A DNA stretch of 64,000 bases from Incurvaria masculella (GCA_946894095.1 OX335656.1:2309001-2373000); one strand, 5' to 3'; positions 1-11,930 are shown, counted from the stretch's first letter. Program-made: numbers and translations. Notes: a model not told the origin generated them from the sequence alone.

Positions 1-918
1 TTTTAAAACGTCAAACGGTACGCGCGGCGCGGCGCGGCGCGGTGTGAACGCCAATATAGGTGAGAAGTCAATATAGTGCGAACTAAGGACTCTGGTTTCT
101 GTGCTCGCCGCCGCCTCGGAAGCCTGGGGAACATATGATGTGGATCACGCAGTCTAAAGCCCGAGATAAGACAAATTATATGTGGATGGAACGGTTATCG
201 GATAAAGTCGCTGGGTCCAAGGCGTGCAGCTCTTTATTTCTTAGACCAGTTAAGATGTGGATGAAATAAATAGTTCTCGGATTACGTCGTTGAAAATGTT
301 TTTTCCCAAGGTGCACAAGGAAAGAGAGCCCAGCTGTGATTCGCGAGGCCTATAATTTCGATGCGGAATCATTAGTTTCGACGCGTGAGACAGCCGCACG
401 TGGCCAAGCCTGGAGCTCGCTTCTGTCACATTACTAATTCTAATAAAATCAGAATCGTGGCTTTATTTGTAACCTAGGACCCGAAATATTGAAAGTAGCG
501 ATAACGTAGGGAAACGTTACAAAAATATATGCAGAATGTTCTGCACATCGAACGACAACATTTCCAAGGTTTTAACCCATGACATCTTTTGTCGAATTCC
601 CCTGGTATCGAAATTGGTTTTTTTTCTCTTTATTTTTTTAAATTACCAAAATCCCGTCGTGAAACCCATGTAACTTTTTTCTTTTTTTTTATCGATCTTG
701 ATTTCGGAGCATTTTTGAATTTAGAACACGATATCGTAACACTAGGTTCAATTCGAACTATTTATTGTTTAGTCTCTCGCCAAGTATCCCTAATTTTCAT
801 TATTAATTATTGTTTCATATAAAGTTAATTATTTGTTTTGGCATATGGCATACTGTTGAAACATACTGCTTAAACTTGCGAACTTTTTAAAAGAAAACTA
901 AGCTCTCAATTACTGTCC
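1..918. other. intergenic, no gene recognised
   Basis: No convincing coding exon is seen. The first 50 bases contain a short GC-rich GCGGC-type run; the rest is AT-rich. The 77-codon open frame near 589 is low-complexity (phenylalanine-rich from T runs) and is not supported as a gene. Confidence 0.6.
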
Positions 919-1190
919 GTTTTTTAGGGTTCCGTACCCAAAGGGTTCCAACGGAACCCTATTACTAAGCGTTCGCTGTCCGTCCGTCCGTCCGTCACAG
1001 GGCTGTATCTCATGAACTATAATAGCTAGGCAGCTGAAATTTTCACAGAGTGTGTATTTATTTTGCCGCTATAACAATAGGTAAAATGATAAAAATGAAA
1101 CAGGGCGCCCATACAAAAAACCTGATTGTTTCGTATTAAATCTTGTACGATGATACAGAACCCTTCGTCGTCGAAACTTAGGGAGGTCGT
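919..1190 (+). repeat. dispersed repeat A (GGTTCCGTACCC family), copy 1
   Basis: Starts with a T run and AGGGTTCCGTACCCAAAGGG, has a CCGT microsatellite near 980-1000, then a core reading TGTATCTCATGAAC and TATTTTGCCGCTATAAC, and ends near AAATCTTGTACGATG. The same order recurs at 2147-2411 (inverted), 10638-10935, 15446-15498 plus 16041-16073, and 41780-42013. I recall this as a very common lepidopteran repeat; its transposon class cannot be told from these copies. Confidence 0.8.
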
Positions 1191-2146
1191 AAGTCCCTTT
1201 CATGGTACTAATAAATTATAAATTAACTTTATCAAAATATTCATCATTCATTATTTTATTCATTCGTTCATTCAGTTACGGCCTACATTCAAATACCGAT
1301 TCGAATCGCGCCATGTGCCTCGAATGATCAACCCTCACTTCGAAGCAAAGTTTTGTAGTACACTCCACGAACTAAAAGTCGAATTTTAATTAATTGTTAA
1401 ATTTTAAAGTGAACAACGATGAAATTAAGGTTCCTCAAGGAACAACTTTACAAGAGTAAAAGTCGGGCTAAATACAAACATACAAGGGTATAATTTTCCA
1501 GAACTTTGAAAATAGTTTCAGTTATTCAATGGTTTTTATTTTAATTACTTCAAACAACAATAGTCTGTAATTGTCTGTCATTGCTTCTAATGACACCCGC
1601 GTGTAGCCCAATCGCCCAGTGACGATTCATAATTTCACAGCTATCGTAGTAGGTATACCACCGCATCGCATCGCCCGCCCGTGCTATTACTTCGTTTTCG
1701 CTTTCCGTTCTTCATTTCATCTTATTTATTTTTGCTTGGCTCCTAGGGGTAGCAGCGTGATGTTAAATAGCCTATTGTAGTATAGATATATCACATCTAG
1801 TCACGGGAATATTCGACAAGAATACCGCTTCGTTACATGACATATGCTCGTCGAAGCAAATACACGCATGCAGCAGGACACGTTCCATCAGTCAGCGTGT
1901 TTGCGTCCAATCCTGGACATACGCCTCTCCAATTTTCCTCCAGTCCTCCCGGCCCTCAGCGGTACGGAACCACTGCATTCCGCCGACGCACTTGATGTCG
2001 TCGTCCCACCTGACGGGTGGTCTTCTCACACTCCGTTTTCCTGTCCATCGTTCCATCACTATGCCATTAATATTGTAAAAACATCGGACTTTTTTTGGAC
2101 ATTTCGGTTACCTATGGTTAGATCAGGTAATATTCGTTAATCGCAC
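1191..2146. other. intergenic, no gene recognised
   Basis: This segment lies between two inverted copies of repeat A. The 98-codon frame at 1844-2140 runs into the repeat and has no recognisable domain. No RNA gene is seen. Confidence 0.5.
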
Positions 2147-2411
2147 ACGAAGAGTTCCGTACCATCATACAAGATTTAACACAAAAATATATTTTCTTGT
2201 ATGGGAGCCCCCTTTCATTTTTATTATTTTTTTATTTTACCTATTTGTTGTTATAGCGGCAAAATAAATACACACTCAACTGTCTACCTATTACGGTTCA
2301 TGAGATACAGTCCTGTGACAGATGCACGGACGGACGGACGGACGGACGGACGGACATCGGAGGCTTAGTAATAGGGTTCCGTTGGTACCCTTTGGGTACG
2401 GAATCCTAAAA
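2147..2411 (-). repeat. dispersed repeat A, copy 2 (inverted)
   Basis: Reverse complement of the family. It ends on the + strand in CTTTGGGTACGGAATCC and carries a (GACG)n microsatellite at about 2330-2355. With copy 1 it forms an inverted pair about 960 bp apart. Confidence 0.8.
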
Positions 2412-3808
2412 AACCGTTGATCGTGCTTTTAGTCCATTCCCGTTTAACAAGTGAAGTGCCGTAACCCACACAACTTTTCCCCAAAACGCTAGCTTCGTCG
2501 CAGCCCTTCTAAATGTGCGCATAGGGTTCCTCGGAGGAATAAATAATGCACGGCTTAATGGGACGTCGTCAACCTGAGAATTCTTCAGAGGATGAGATGA
2601 CACGCAGATTCGAAGAAAGCAGGGTATCCACTAGACGCGATGGGTTTCTTGCCGATACGTAGCCGTTACTATGGCGGGCGGTACCAGGGGTGCCCAGGCA
2701 CAGGGCGCCCAGGGTAGGTCATCATGGTAAATAATTTGCCAGGTGAATAGGCCAAAAGTTATTAAATCGGACGTTTAGTTGCATTTATTAGCATGCAAAA
2801 GTGTTAACAGTTCACTTGGCCGAATAACGTCATTTGACGGTTAGCATGGTAAGAAACGCATTGACATTCTGTCATCCTTATTCGAAAGGCGGTAACTACA
2901 TATGAGGCTTACATGTAGTTGCCACCTTTGTAATAAGGAGGGCAGCATTAGAATGCAATCAATGAATAAAATAGGCACACATGGAATAGACAGAAAACCT
3001 ACGGGTATACTAGGCGCACATAATGTACATGATATGTACAAATTTTACATGTTGATCCAGTTTTGGAACAAGCGGTTACATTATTTGCCTCAGATTACCT
3101 TAGCAGAGTCGGTAAAGGTAAGTTCAAGATAGCGTGCACTTTTGTACGCACAACGTACATTTTTGGAAGGTCTACATTGGAATACAAGCGGATGACCCTG
3201 ATGCAGGGTTGGCCGGTGGTGAGCGAGTGTGCAAGATGTCGAGTTAGAAGTGTCCGGTCTCGTTAGCCCCAAAAAAATTTGGAAAATTGCGTAGTTATCT
3301 TTGAGTTTAGATATTTTTTGAAAATTTTTATCTCAATAATCACTCTTCGGAAAAAAATGATGTCGAAATGGTATCTGTTAAATAAAATACATGTATCTCT
3401 TTTCCTTCATTCACAATAGCATGATCTATGTGACACATGCCAGGACTTTAGTGATGTGAGAATAACTTTTTAACTATATACCGCGGTAACATGCAACATA
3501 TATGTGCGGCACTTCCAGTTATACTACGTTTCATCGCAGCCGGTGGATGACCGGCACGATGTTAGACGACGCCGACATGTTTTTTCACTCAAGGCGCTCG
3601 ATTCTGTTACTCGCGAAACCAGATTACGGATGGATAGATATTGTTTTCCTTTCTCTGAGCGTGAGCCAGCAGCGGAGGACCCCTCAGATGTTTATAAACA
3701 AGTATAAAACATACTAAAGTAATTATTAGGGAGATAAAATAAAGTTGCGTCAGTGAATGTTGCCCCATTGGCGAGTTTTAAATAAAGCCTGGGGCTGAAC
3801 CCGCGTAA
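2412..3808. other. intergenic; segment 2740-2870 is repeated near 8215-8345
   Basis: No gene is recognised. The stretch around 2740-2870 shares the words GTTTAGTTGCATTT (or GTTTAGTTACATTT), CTTGGCCGAATAAC and ATGGTAAGAAA with 8215-8345 in the same order, so a diverged dispersed repeat is likely. The short open frames at 3063-3272 and 3502-3717 overlap one another in several frames and show no domain. Confidence 0.45.
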
Positions 3809-3963
3809 CATGTGAGAACATATGCGAGGGAATTCTATCAATTCTGCACCAATCAGAAGTGGTTGCCAAATATTCTACCCAGTAACAGCGCATAAGGTAT
3901 GACATAAACGCTTCTCATTGGGTGCAGAATTTATCGAATTCCCTCACATATTTTCTCACAACA
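3809..3963. repeat. short palindromic MITE
   Basis: The left end TGTGAGAACATATGCGAGGG and the following bases to CAATCAGAAG are mirrored at the right by CTTCTCATTGGG through CCCTCACATATTTTCTCACA. This gives imperfect inverted arms of about 50 bases around a short centre, with no coding capacity. Confidence 0.75.
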
Positions 3964-4540
3964 TACGCCGGGGGGGCCTTGTCCGAATTGGTTTGTCAAC
4001 GGAGGGTAAAATTAGGATGATAGGTTTTCAGTTTCATATTGTATTAGGTGCAGTACAACAATGCATTACGCTGCATGATGGGACTGCCGCGGCCGTGGCG
4101 GTGTAGTGCGTCTGGCATGTTCGCGGAGAACGATTTGACTGATTCCTTCGGTGTACTTCGCAAACAGAAGGCGGCATTCCTTCGCCGTTCGGCCAACAGT
4201 GAGAATGGAGCGATATCAAATTATCATGACGAATAGATTATAAGGATTTTGTAAATGTTTGACTTAGTATTAGTATTATTTCCAATTTTATAGGACAATG
4301 TACCTGACAAAAATAAATTATTATTATTATATTTTTTTATTGACACATTAAAAAATATATTTTTACATACAATATCACCTAGACACCCTAGTTAACGTTT
4401 ATTTAATCATATTTTGCGGAGCGATTGCTGTTTGTCGCATTGCGAACATTTAATTTGATTCTTCTCGTAATATATTTATTATTATTACAGTTAAATCGCA
4501 GTACAGTCGCGCTAGCGCGTAATGTGTACAAGTGACGCCA

Positions 4541-4880
4541 GAGTGGGCAGTCTGAGTTCTCACCGAAATTGGCGTTTACGGCAAACCGATCGACTGGCGT
4601 TTTCTCCAAACTCCATACAAGTTTTTACTAGATATTCTTCAAGCTGTCAAAGTCAAACGCGGACTTCCGATTTGTATAAAAACGCGGAGTGGACGTAAAC
4701 GGCAACGTCGACGTATTTACGGCAACGTTGAGTAAGCTGTCAAATCAAGCTCGGACTCGCAAAGGTTAGTTCGCTTAACGCCCGCTGCGCGCGCTCTTCA
4801 ATTTCTCCATACATTTGAAAACGCCAGTCGATCGGTTTGCCGTAACGCCAATTTAGGTGACAACTTAGACTACCGGCTCA
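4541..4880. repeat. MITE family B, copy 1
   Basis: About 340 bp with inverted ends of about 50 bases. The inner part of each arm reads AAACCGATCGACTGGCGTTT, preceded by AATTGGCGTTTACGG on the left and its complement on the right. A second copy lies at 18968-19311. It is non-coding. Confidence 0.8.
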
Positions 4881-4885
4881 GTTTT

Positions 4886-5125
4886 CCCGCTCGTCTACAT
4901 TTACGACGTCCAAGACTGCACCGGACGATGCACGCGACGCCCCTCTCCCCTCGCCGCCGCCCCCCCGCCCGGCCCCGTCGCGGCGGGCGCCGCTAATACG
5001 CCGCTAAATATTTGATGCGCCGCGCGCGGATCGATCATAAGCTCCGCGCGGGCCGCGGCCGAGCGGGCCCGCGGAGCGACGCACCCACCCCCGCCGCACC
5101 CCGAGGCGCCCGCACGAGTACGTCG
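4886..5125. other. GC-rich island, possible regulatory DNA
   Basis: Strikingly C+G-rich (runs such as GCCGCCGCCCCCCCGCCCGG) in an otherwise AT-rich region, with many CpG dinucleotides. No open frame with a domain is present. It could be a promoter or conserved regulatory element, or simply a compositional patch. Confidence 0.35.
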
Positions 5126-5127
5126 TA

Positions 5128-5660
5128 GACTAGGAGGTCGCGACGAAAATGGTAACGTAAATGGCTGAGACTGGGTTCACGGGATAAAGACCAACCCTCT
5201 GAAGCTAAATATGTCGGTCTGCCTGCGCCAAGTGGTTGCGTTACCTAGATATGGGGCCTGAAAATTTATTTATCGTTACAAAAAATATATGATGACGTAA
5301 ATGGTTGCAAATAATTAAGCATGAAATTATTAGTACATACTTGCTTAGCAATACCAAAATTGAACAAATCTTTGGTTGCATTTCGTAGTTATAGGCGATT
5401 TAGGTTACCGATATAACTTTAGATATATTTAATTAAAAAACCGACTGGTTAATGTTGTATAATTAATAGGTATCAATATCTCTAGACAATTAGTATATTC
5501 ATCAGCAGGTTAATACCAACATCAATTTTATACAGCCAATCTAGATAACGCAACCACTTGGCGCAGGCAGACCGACATATTTAGCATCACAGGGTTGGTC
5601 TCTAACATTTGAAGCCAGTTTCAGCCATTTGCCTTATCGTGACCAAAACATTTCTCGATC
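5128..5660. repeat. MITE family C, copy 1, long inverted ends
   Basis: Inverted arms of about 120 bases. Both contain CTAAATATGTCGGTCTGCCT and GCGCCAAGTGGTTGCGTTA (left) or the complement (right), around an AT-rich centre. The outer end GAGGTCGCGACGAAAATGG also appears at copy 2 (12958-13503), which helps fix the boundaries. No transposase is present. Confidence 0.8.
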
Positions 5661-6039
5661 TCCCGGAATATCATTCATTTGTCACTTACTTAGTTTTGCG
5701 CGTCGTTAAAAAGAGATTGATCTATGAATATTCTAGAGAATATCTATGAATATGAAGCTATGAATATTCTTAGCACTTATATACTTCTAAGTAATTTAAG
5801 GAATAGTTAACTAGGTAATTAACGGCTTTTTATATTGAGAAATTCCACGAAGCTGTAAGTAAACAGCAAAAAAATCGTCCGGAAAATGTCTCGTCTGCTA
5901 TTAACCTAAATATGTTACATTTTTATTGATGATACAAAGAATTCACGGCGCGATAAATATACAAAAAAAAAATATGGCAAGAACGATTTAAGCATTACAA
6001 CAAAATGTTATCTACACTTTTTGTTACGAATATGCCAAA
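5661..6039. other. intergenic, nothing recognised
   Basis: AT-rich sequence between a MITE and a SINE fragment, with no gene. Confidence 0.5.
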
Positions 6040-6230
6040 GAACGCATTGGATGAACGATGGTCGAAGCGACAATGAAAATTGTCCGTGTTTTCCATCCAG
6101 TTCAATGTAGCCGTGCGATATAAGGAAGGTCCTGGCATGGCACCTAGTTCCCATGTGGTGTGTTGGGCTAATACCATGACATAACTTGTGGTATTAGCCA
6201 TCCATGTCCAGTCACATAAAAAAAAAAACT
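6040..6230 (+). repeat. SINE body fragment (lacks head)
   Basis: Matches the common SINE body of this window: ATGGTCGAAGCGACAATG, TTTTCCATCCAGTTCAATGT, GAAGGTCCTGGCATGGCACC, GGTATTAGCCATCCATGTCC, ending in an A run at about 6218-6227. No Pol III promoter head is seen upstream, so this is a 5'-truncated copy. Confidence 0.75.
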
Positions 6231-6244
6231 AGTGGTAAAAGTGG

Positions 6245-6560
6245 GCCCGTAAGCATCAGAAAATTTCGCCTCCGATACAAATATGGTTTACTAATAATTT
6301 GAAAACCACTGTAACAATTGACTTGATATTGATATCTAATATCAGGCAAAAAATATCCGTGTCTGCCTTAGATGAAAAATAATTTTGATGAATTTCTTAT
6401 TCATGTAAGGTGTCTGCATGTTCTTGTTTGTTAGTAAATGTATCCTGGGTCAAACCGCAGAGAAAACAACATTTGTAGATTTTATTTTTATTTAAATTTG
6501 ATTTGGTTTTGATTTTTCACAAAATAAAAACGTGCAGGCTTGCGTATGATTTTATGTCAA
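6245..6560. repeat. fold-back family D, left-arm copy
   Basis: Shares GCATCAGAAAATTTCGCCTC, TTTACTAATAATTTGAAAAC and TATCCGTGTCTGCC with the full copy at 35600-35965, but the right arm is missing. Confidence 0.65.
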
Positions 6561-6718
6561 CGGGAAGTACCCTATATGTTCTGATTTATTTGTGAATGTT
6601 AAAATATGCAGCATAAATGGAAGTATTTATTGATCGCCTTGACATATAAACTAGATTTGTTTAAAGCTCCAAGGAACCATAGAACTAAGAATTTACTCCC
6701 CAGCAGCGGTCGAGCGCG

Positions 6719-7086
6719 TAAGGGGGCGTCCATTAATTACGTGAGGCGCATTTGGCGATTTTTTGTAACCTCTGATTGGCCGGACCTCCTATAAGAAGTA
6801 AATAAGTTAATCTGTGCTTGATTGCATTGATTTTTTTCGATCAGGACATTCATCGTGAAGGGAGGGGAAGGGACGAGAGAAGCCTCTATATTTTAAGAGA
6901 AACGTGTTTTACTTCGCACGTGTTTTACGTCGCAAGATAAGCCAGTTTTCTCGCAATATTACACGGTTTCTAGAGGAAAAATAAATTGCGTGATATTTAC
7001 TGGAACCCTCCGCTCCCCCACGTGAGATTCGCCTTGACGAGGTGGGGCTCCCCAAACCTCACGTAATAAATGGATGCCCCCTAATG
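6719..7086. repeat. MITE family E (GGGCGTCCAT ends), copy 1
   Basis: The left end AGGGGGCGTCCATTAATTAC and the complement of the right end (AGGGGGCATCCATTTATTAC) form a terminal inverted repeat, followed by GTGAGG on both sides. About 368 bp, non-coding. A relative lies at 9083-9424. Confidence 0.75.
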
Positions 7087-8470
7087 AGGCTATAGAAAAT
7101 CCACGCTATCAAAAAAATTGCGGATGAGCGTGTAGACGACCTATTTTTGCATGATTGTGATGCAATAGTCAACACGACTTCTCCCGGACTACAGCACCGT
7201 CTTCAGCCGCAGCAACTGTCAGTCACAGGGGCTCGTGTTCGGGGAAACTACGTCCGACTGTGCTGCCTTTGAGTTACAAACGGAATAATAGGAAAGTCAT
7301 CGCAGGTGGGCGTTAAGGCTGTAATAGCTTTCATAGTTTTCTTTTGTTCTTTCTCCCTGGCCAACTTTGCTTGTTGACGGGCGAGAAGTTATGGTTAGCG
7401 TTTCACGGGCTTGTCCTACTAAGATTCCAAGTGTAAAGAACTGAAGAATCGGTTTTGGTATGCTGTCTATTGAATAAAAAATGTCGATTCGTTAGATGTC
7501 ACGCCTCATTTACGGTCTCCTCTGTCTAATTCTTCGTTTCTTCTAGAATCCTTAGTTTGTTTAGACGCCTCGTAGACTACATACAGAAGTCTACGAGAAG
7601 ATTGAACCCCACTGCTCACACAGGAAAATAGGCGTTATGTTATGCAGCTTTTAATTGATGCGAAGAATCAAGCTTACATTATCGGGAGAGTGGTTCTCAA
7701 GTTTTACGTGTACAGAGAAACGTCGGAATTCAAAGGACAGTTGAATAGTTATTATAGTTGTGACTGCCCGTATTCGTTCACACCGATGATAAGACGCTTC
7801 AAACAACTGCCAGCAGACACTTGGCCGAAATATAACAATCACCGAAAGTAATAAGTGACATTTTGTCCATACAAAATGTCTCGAAAGTGAGAGCTTTAGT
7901 TTCTTTTAGTTTCGTTTTAGAGTTTTAGTTTCAGTTTTAGAGTTTAGTTTTAGTTTCAGTTACCTCTGACTATCTCAAAGTAATGTAAGGTGACACAGCT
8001 AAACTTCATCTCGCAAGATACATGAACAGAAGCACATAATATAGGTTACTTAGTAATACTCAATAATTAAGGATCATGAAAAAAATATGACACGTTCTCC
8101 TCACAAACCTAAAATGATATTCAAGATACACTAACAAAACTTCGTTGCAATAAATGATCCCAGGGAGAGGGTTACCATAGTAATTTGACTCGCCGGACTA
8201 ACAGGCAAGTGAGTGATTAAACCTAACGTTTAGTTACATTTCGTACGTAGTTACGTACCATGCTAAAGGGTAAATAACCGTTCTCTTGGCCGAATAACAC
8301 GTGTCGTGTCGTTATACAATAACAATGGTAAGAAATGCAACTTAACGACCGATTGCATATTCACCTGTCTAGCTGATTTACCATGGTAACACCCCAGAAT
8401 TAGCAATGGTTGCCAACCTCACCCCGATATATTAATCAGTCAGCTTTTACAACGTCAGAAATTCCACCGT
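7087..8470. other. intergenic; tandem TTTTAGTTTC-like tract at 7884-7962
   Basis: No gene is recognised. Positions 7884-7962 are a degenerate tandem array of TTTTAGTTTC-type units. Positions 8215-8345 are related to 2740-2870. The two overlapping open frames near 7642-7851 lie on opposite strands and show no domain. Confidence 0.5.
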
Positions 8471-8474
8471 TGAA

Positions 8475-9075
8475 ATGTTTCGAATCGTCCTTTATTCCGC
8501 TTCAGTCAATCGACGGGTAGGTGCGCGACGCGTCTCGTATTTGCCCACCGCGACCAATTTCCCAGTCGCCGCATATCTAAGGCGGCGCGCGGAGCGGCGC
8601 GGCCGGGCGGTTCATGCATATGTCATGATCGGTTGCCGCGGCGATAGTTTGTTGACGACATCGCCGCGGGAACCGACGGCCGGTCCGACCCCTCCCGATA
8701 ATTATTGCGTCCTACTTTTCGATTCCGGTAGATGTCGAACTCACCCCCCGTCCCCCCGGGCTCCGATGAGACAGTAATTACCTCGCTGCTCTCCTCGCCC
8801 ATATGCCTCCCCGTAATGACAGTATTATTACCCCATATTCCGGAATTAAATGGCAGTTTTAATAACACATACCGTTATGGTGCTGTGTCCGCGTCACGCG
8901 ACATACTAGCCTAGCCGTGTCGAGGGGTTTGTATCAACATTCTGCGGTTGAATCTATAGAGACGGTTCGATAGACGTAGCGTTTCCCGTCGCAAATGTGT
9001 CGTTCGTGCGTTGTCTACGGGGCGGCGCGGTGGGGCGCGGGGCGAGCACCAATAATTGTATTGCCTACTAAATCA
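8475..9075. other. GC/CpG-rich patches, possible regulatory DNA
   Basis: Positions 8520-8720 and 8990-9050 are rich in CpG (for example GGCGGCGCGCGGAGCGGCGC). A 100-codon frame starts at 8475 but is mostly arginine, proline and threonine from GC-rich DNA, with frames open on both strands, so I do not call it a gene. Confidence 0.35.
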
Positions 9076-9082
9076 TTATTAT

Positions 9083-9424
9083 GGAGCGTCCATAAACCAC
9101 GTGACGGATTATAGACTACTTTTGGACCCCCCCCCCTCCCCGCGTGACCAGGCCTTCACAAGTTACGTGACAGTCATACATTAATTGTTTACCCAACTAT
9201 TTGAATTTGCTATGTATGATGGATGCGAACTATTTGCTGCTATCATTGGAGATCTTCCATGAATATGCCGATTTTGAGGTGATTACATACAATTTATGCA
9301 GTCATATGTAGCAAAAAGTATCATATTAAGAACCCTACCCCCTACTCACATCGTGACCAGCGTGACCGAGAGCCGGACCCCTCTCCCACCATAAATTCGT
9401 CCCGTGGTTTAAGAACGCTCCCTT
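9083..9424. repeat. MITE family E, copy 2
   Basis: The left end GGAGCGTCCATAAACCACGT and the complement of the right end (GGGAGCGTTCTTAAACCACG) are inverted repeats. Inside the left end is a C run at about 9127-9136. About 340 bp, non-coding. Confidence 0.7.
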
Positions 9425-9571
9425 ATTAAAAAATATCGCTGCAGATTTTCAGATATTTTTTTTTAAGTATTTGTGTCCTTCTTCCTTTGAATCCCTTTTG
9501 TAACATTGATTTAACATAATGTTCTATGTATATAAATATTTGTTTTTTGTTAAATCCATTCTTTTTATGTA

Positions 9572-10492
9572 GCTGTGGACGGCTAATACCACACCCAGTG
9601 TCATTATATTAGCCCCTCACACCGCATTCCACAAGGAATTATGTGCCCTGCCAGGACCTTCCCTTTACGGCTACATTGAACTGCTGGGAGAACACGGACG
9701 ATCGCCGTTTCGACTATCTTAAGGCGGCCCAACCCGGCGGGCCTAACTCATTCGCAGGCACGGTACAAAAACGTGCTGTTACGCTCTGGGACCTTCTCTG
9801 TTTCAAAGAATAAGACAGGCTTCGTGATGAGGAAGATGCAACATGTCCACAAAAAAGACAATGTGCATATTGTATGATTTGGTAAGATTTACAAAAATTT
9901 TAATGTCAAAACGACTTATAGCTAAAAGTGAACCACGACCGCTGTAGTAAAAAATCGAACACAAACCAAATAGATTATAAATCTTGATTAAATAAGCTAT
10001 GTCTGATGACTAATCTTTTTAAGATGTTCTTACTTTATCATTGCGTAATCCACCTCCAAAGTTATTGTAAAAAACGCGCGAAAAATGCGAACTTTCGGAC
10101 CTTATAACTTAGAAACCAAACACAATTTTACAATGCCAATGGTCATCAGACATCTAGTTCGATCAAATAAAGCTATTTTGAGCAACATTTTGGATCTCTG
10201 ACAAGAAATATGGGCGTGATCTTCTTTCCCCTTTTGTATGGGGAGATGAGCGGGATGGGCCACCTTAATGGTGCCTACCAAGCCGGGCGGGCATAATCTT
10301 ACCACCCAGTAGGAGAACCTAAGTGAACCTAGTGTTGCAAGGATTCCGAACCATAGAACAGCTCGCATTCGCATCGAAATGCAACTTATCCAAATCAAAA
10401 AGAGAAAGTAAGTGGCGCATGAACAGGGCTGGGGTTTGAAACCGTGACCTCTGGCGTGGGAGGCAATTCCACGCGCCCCGGGGCTACGAGGC
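9572..10492 (-). repeat. tRNA-headed SINE (minus orientation) split by a nested TTAA MITE
   Basis: SINE body words occur at 9580-9718 and again after 10268 (GGTGCCTACC, GCTCGCATTCGCATCGAAAT). The head is at 10430-10492, where the minus strand reads CGTAGCCCCGGGGCGCG (A-box region) and GGTTTCAAACCCC (B-box region). The two halves become contiguous if 9723-10264 plus one TTAA is removed. Confidence 0.8.
9719..10268 (-). mobile_element. TTAA-flanked 542-bp MITE, copy 1
   Basis: Bounded by TTAA at 9719-9722 and 10265-10268. Ends are GGCGGCCCAACCCGGC and the complement of GCGGGATGGGCCACC. Internal markers are GTCTGATGACTAATC, GGACCTTATAACTTAGAAAC and CTTGTATGGGGAGATGAG-like sequence. Other copies are at 13528-13909, 15495-16044, 26028-26555 and 36373-36903. 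TTAA target sites suggest a piggyBac-type source; no transposase is present. Confidence 0.85.
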
Positions 10493-10637
10493 GCTGAAAG
10501 TGTTTTTATTGTTAATAATAAGTGCAGTATAAATGCGTACTTCTAGGAAACTAACCGGGTTGGGGTTTACAGACAAGATAAAAAAGTTAATTTATTTACG
10601 CGTTATGTATTTCATCACCCGTGTGCGCTAATATTTG

Positions 10638-10935
10638 TATTTTTGGGGTTCCGTACCCAAAGGGTGCAAACGGAACCCTATTACTAAGCCTCCGTTGCCC
10701 GTCCGCCTGTCCGTCCGTCTTCCGTCCGTCTGTCACAGGGTTGTATCTCAAGAACCGCAATAGGTATGGAGCTCAAAATTTTCACAAGACTGTGTATTTA
10801 TTTTGCCGCTATAACAAAAAATAGGTAAAATAAAAAATAAAATACAAAAAAAGCGTTTTTTTGTGTTAAATCTTGTACAATGGTACGAGAATCCTTCGTC
10901 TGCGAGTCCGACTCGCACTTAGCCGGTTTTTTTAA
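10638..10935 (+). repeat. dispersed repeat A, copy 3
   Basis: Runs from GGGGTTCCGTACCCAAAGGG through a CCGTCCGTCTTCCGTC tract to the terminal GAGTCCGACTCGCACTTAGC and a T run. This copy defines the far end of the family. Confidence 0.85.
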
Positions 10936-10984
10936 CATTTACCCCGATTTATTAATCATAGCAAACAACAAAGAAAATTAGCTG

Positions 10985-11930
10985 GACATTATAAAACGTC
11001 ACTATGCCTCTGTTCCGCAAGGATCTGTACTTGGCCCTGTGCTATATTCGATCTACACTGCAGACCTGCCGACAACGGACCAGGTGGTGACTGCAACATA
11101 TGCCGATGACACTGCATGTCTTGCTAGTGACCTAGACCCGTCAAAAGCTTCCAAGAAGATACAAACACAACTAAACAAGATCGATCAATGGCTCGAGACA
11201 TGGAGAATCAAATGTAGCTCAACAAAATCCAACCACATCACGTTTACACTGAGAAAAGGAGATTGTGCACCGGTCACAATGGGGGGAGAAGAACTACCAA
11301 AGAAAACCTGTGTAAAATACCTTGGACTACATCTCGACAGGAGGCTCACTTGGTCTAATCATATTAAAGCAAAGAGAACAGATGCAAGTCTACAATATAA
11401 AGGCCTATACTGGCTACTGGGTAGAGACTCGTCACTTTCACTCAACAACAAAATAATGGTGTATAAGAGCATCATCAGACCTATCTGGAGCTATGGAATA
11501 GAACTCTGGGGGAGTGCGAGCAATTCTAATCTCGAAGTACTCCAAAGGTTCCAAAATATAGTGCTGAGAAATATAGCCAGAGCACCGTGGTTCACTCGCA
11601 ACCAAGAAATACATGAATACCTAGAAATGCCAACGTTAAAGGAAATGGTAAAAAACCAGTGCACAAGTTACAAGAACAGGCTCGAAAAACACACAAATAA
11701 CCTAGCTAAAAGTCTATTAAAGACAAGTGACACTGTTTCCCGTCTGAATCGCTGGAACATCCTAGACCTGGACACGAGATGGTAGACAGCACCGATAGGT
11801 GTAACTGACCAGGGAATGATGCTTGCTGAAGCATCTCCTGCAAAAAAAGAACCACCGGAAACCATCTGATTATGGCTCTGTGGAGCCGATGGCAGATCCA
11901 AAAAGCAACAAAAAAAAAAAAAAAAAAACT
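10985..11930 (+). pseudogene. 5'-truncated jockey-type LINE (RT C-terminal part)
   Basis: The reading frame starts inside the reverse transcriptase at a VPQGSVLGPVLYSIY motif, just before the first in-frame ATG at 11039. It continues with the catalytic motif TYADDTACLA and the thumb motif VKYLGLHLDRRLTW, and stops at 11785. A 3' UTR of about 120 bp and an A run at 11908-11928 follow, typical of target-primed reverse transcription. The endonuclease, gag and most of the RT are missing, so this is a dead 5'-truncated insertion. Assignment to the jockey clade rests on the thumb and C-terminal motifs and the absence of RNase H. Confidence 0.85.

Noticed and set aside
980..1003. short CCGT tandem as a CRISPR-like array
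   Set aside because: It is a simple microsatellite within repeat A, without spacers, in eukaryotic DNA.
8475..8777. 100-codon open frame
   Set aside because: It arises in GC-rich DNA with frames open on both strands; composition is Arg/Pro-rich without any motif.
10102..10398. 98-codon minus frame
   Set aside because: It bridges a TTAA MITE and the SINE it interrupted; not a gene.
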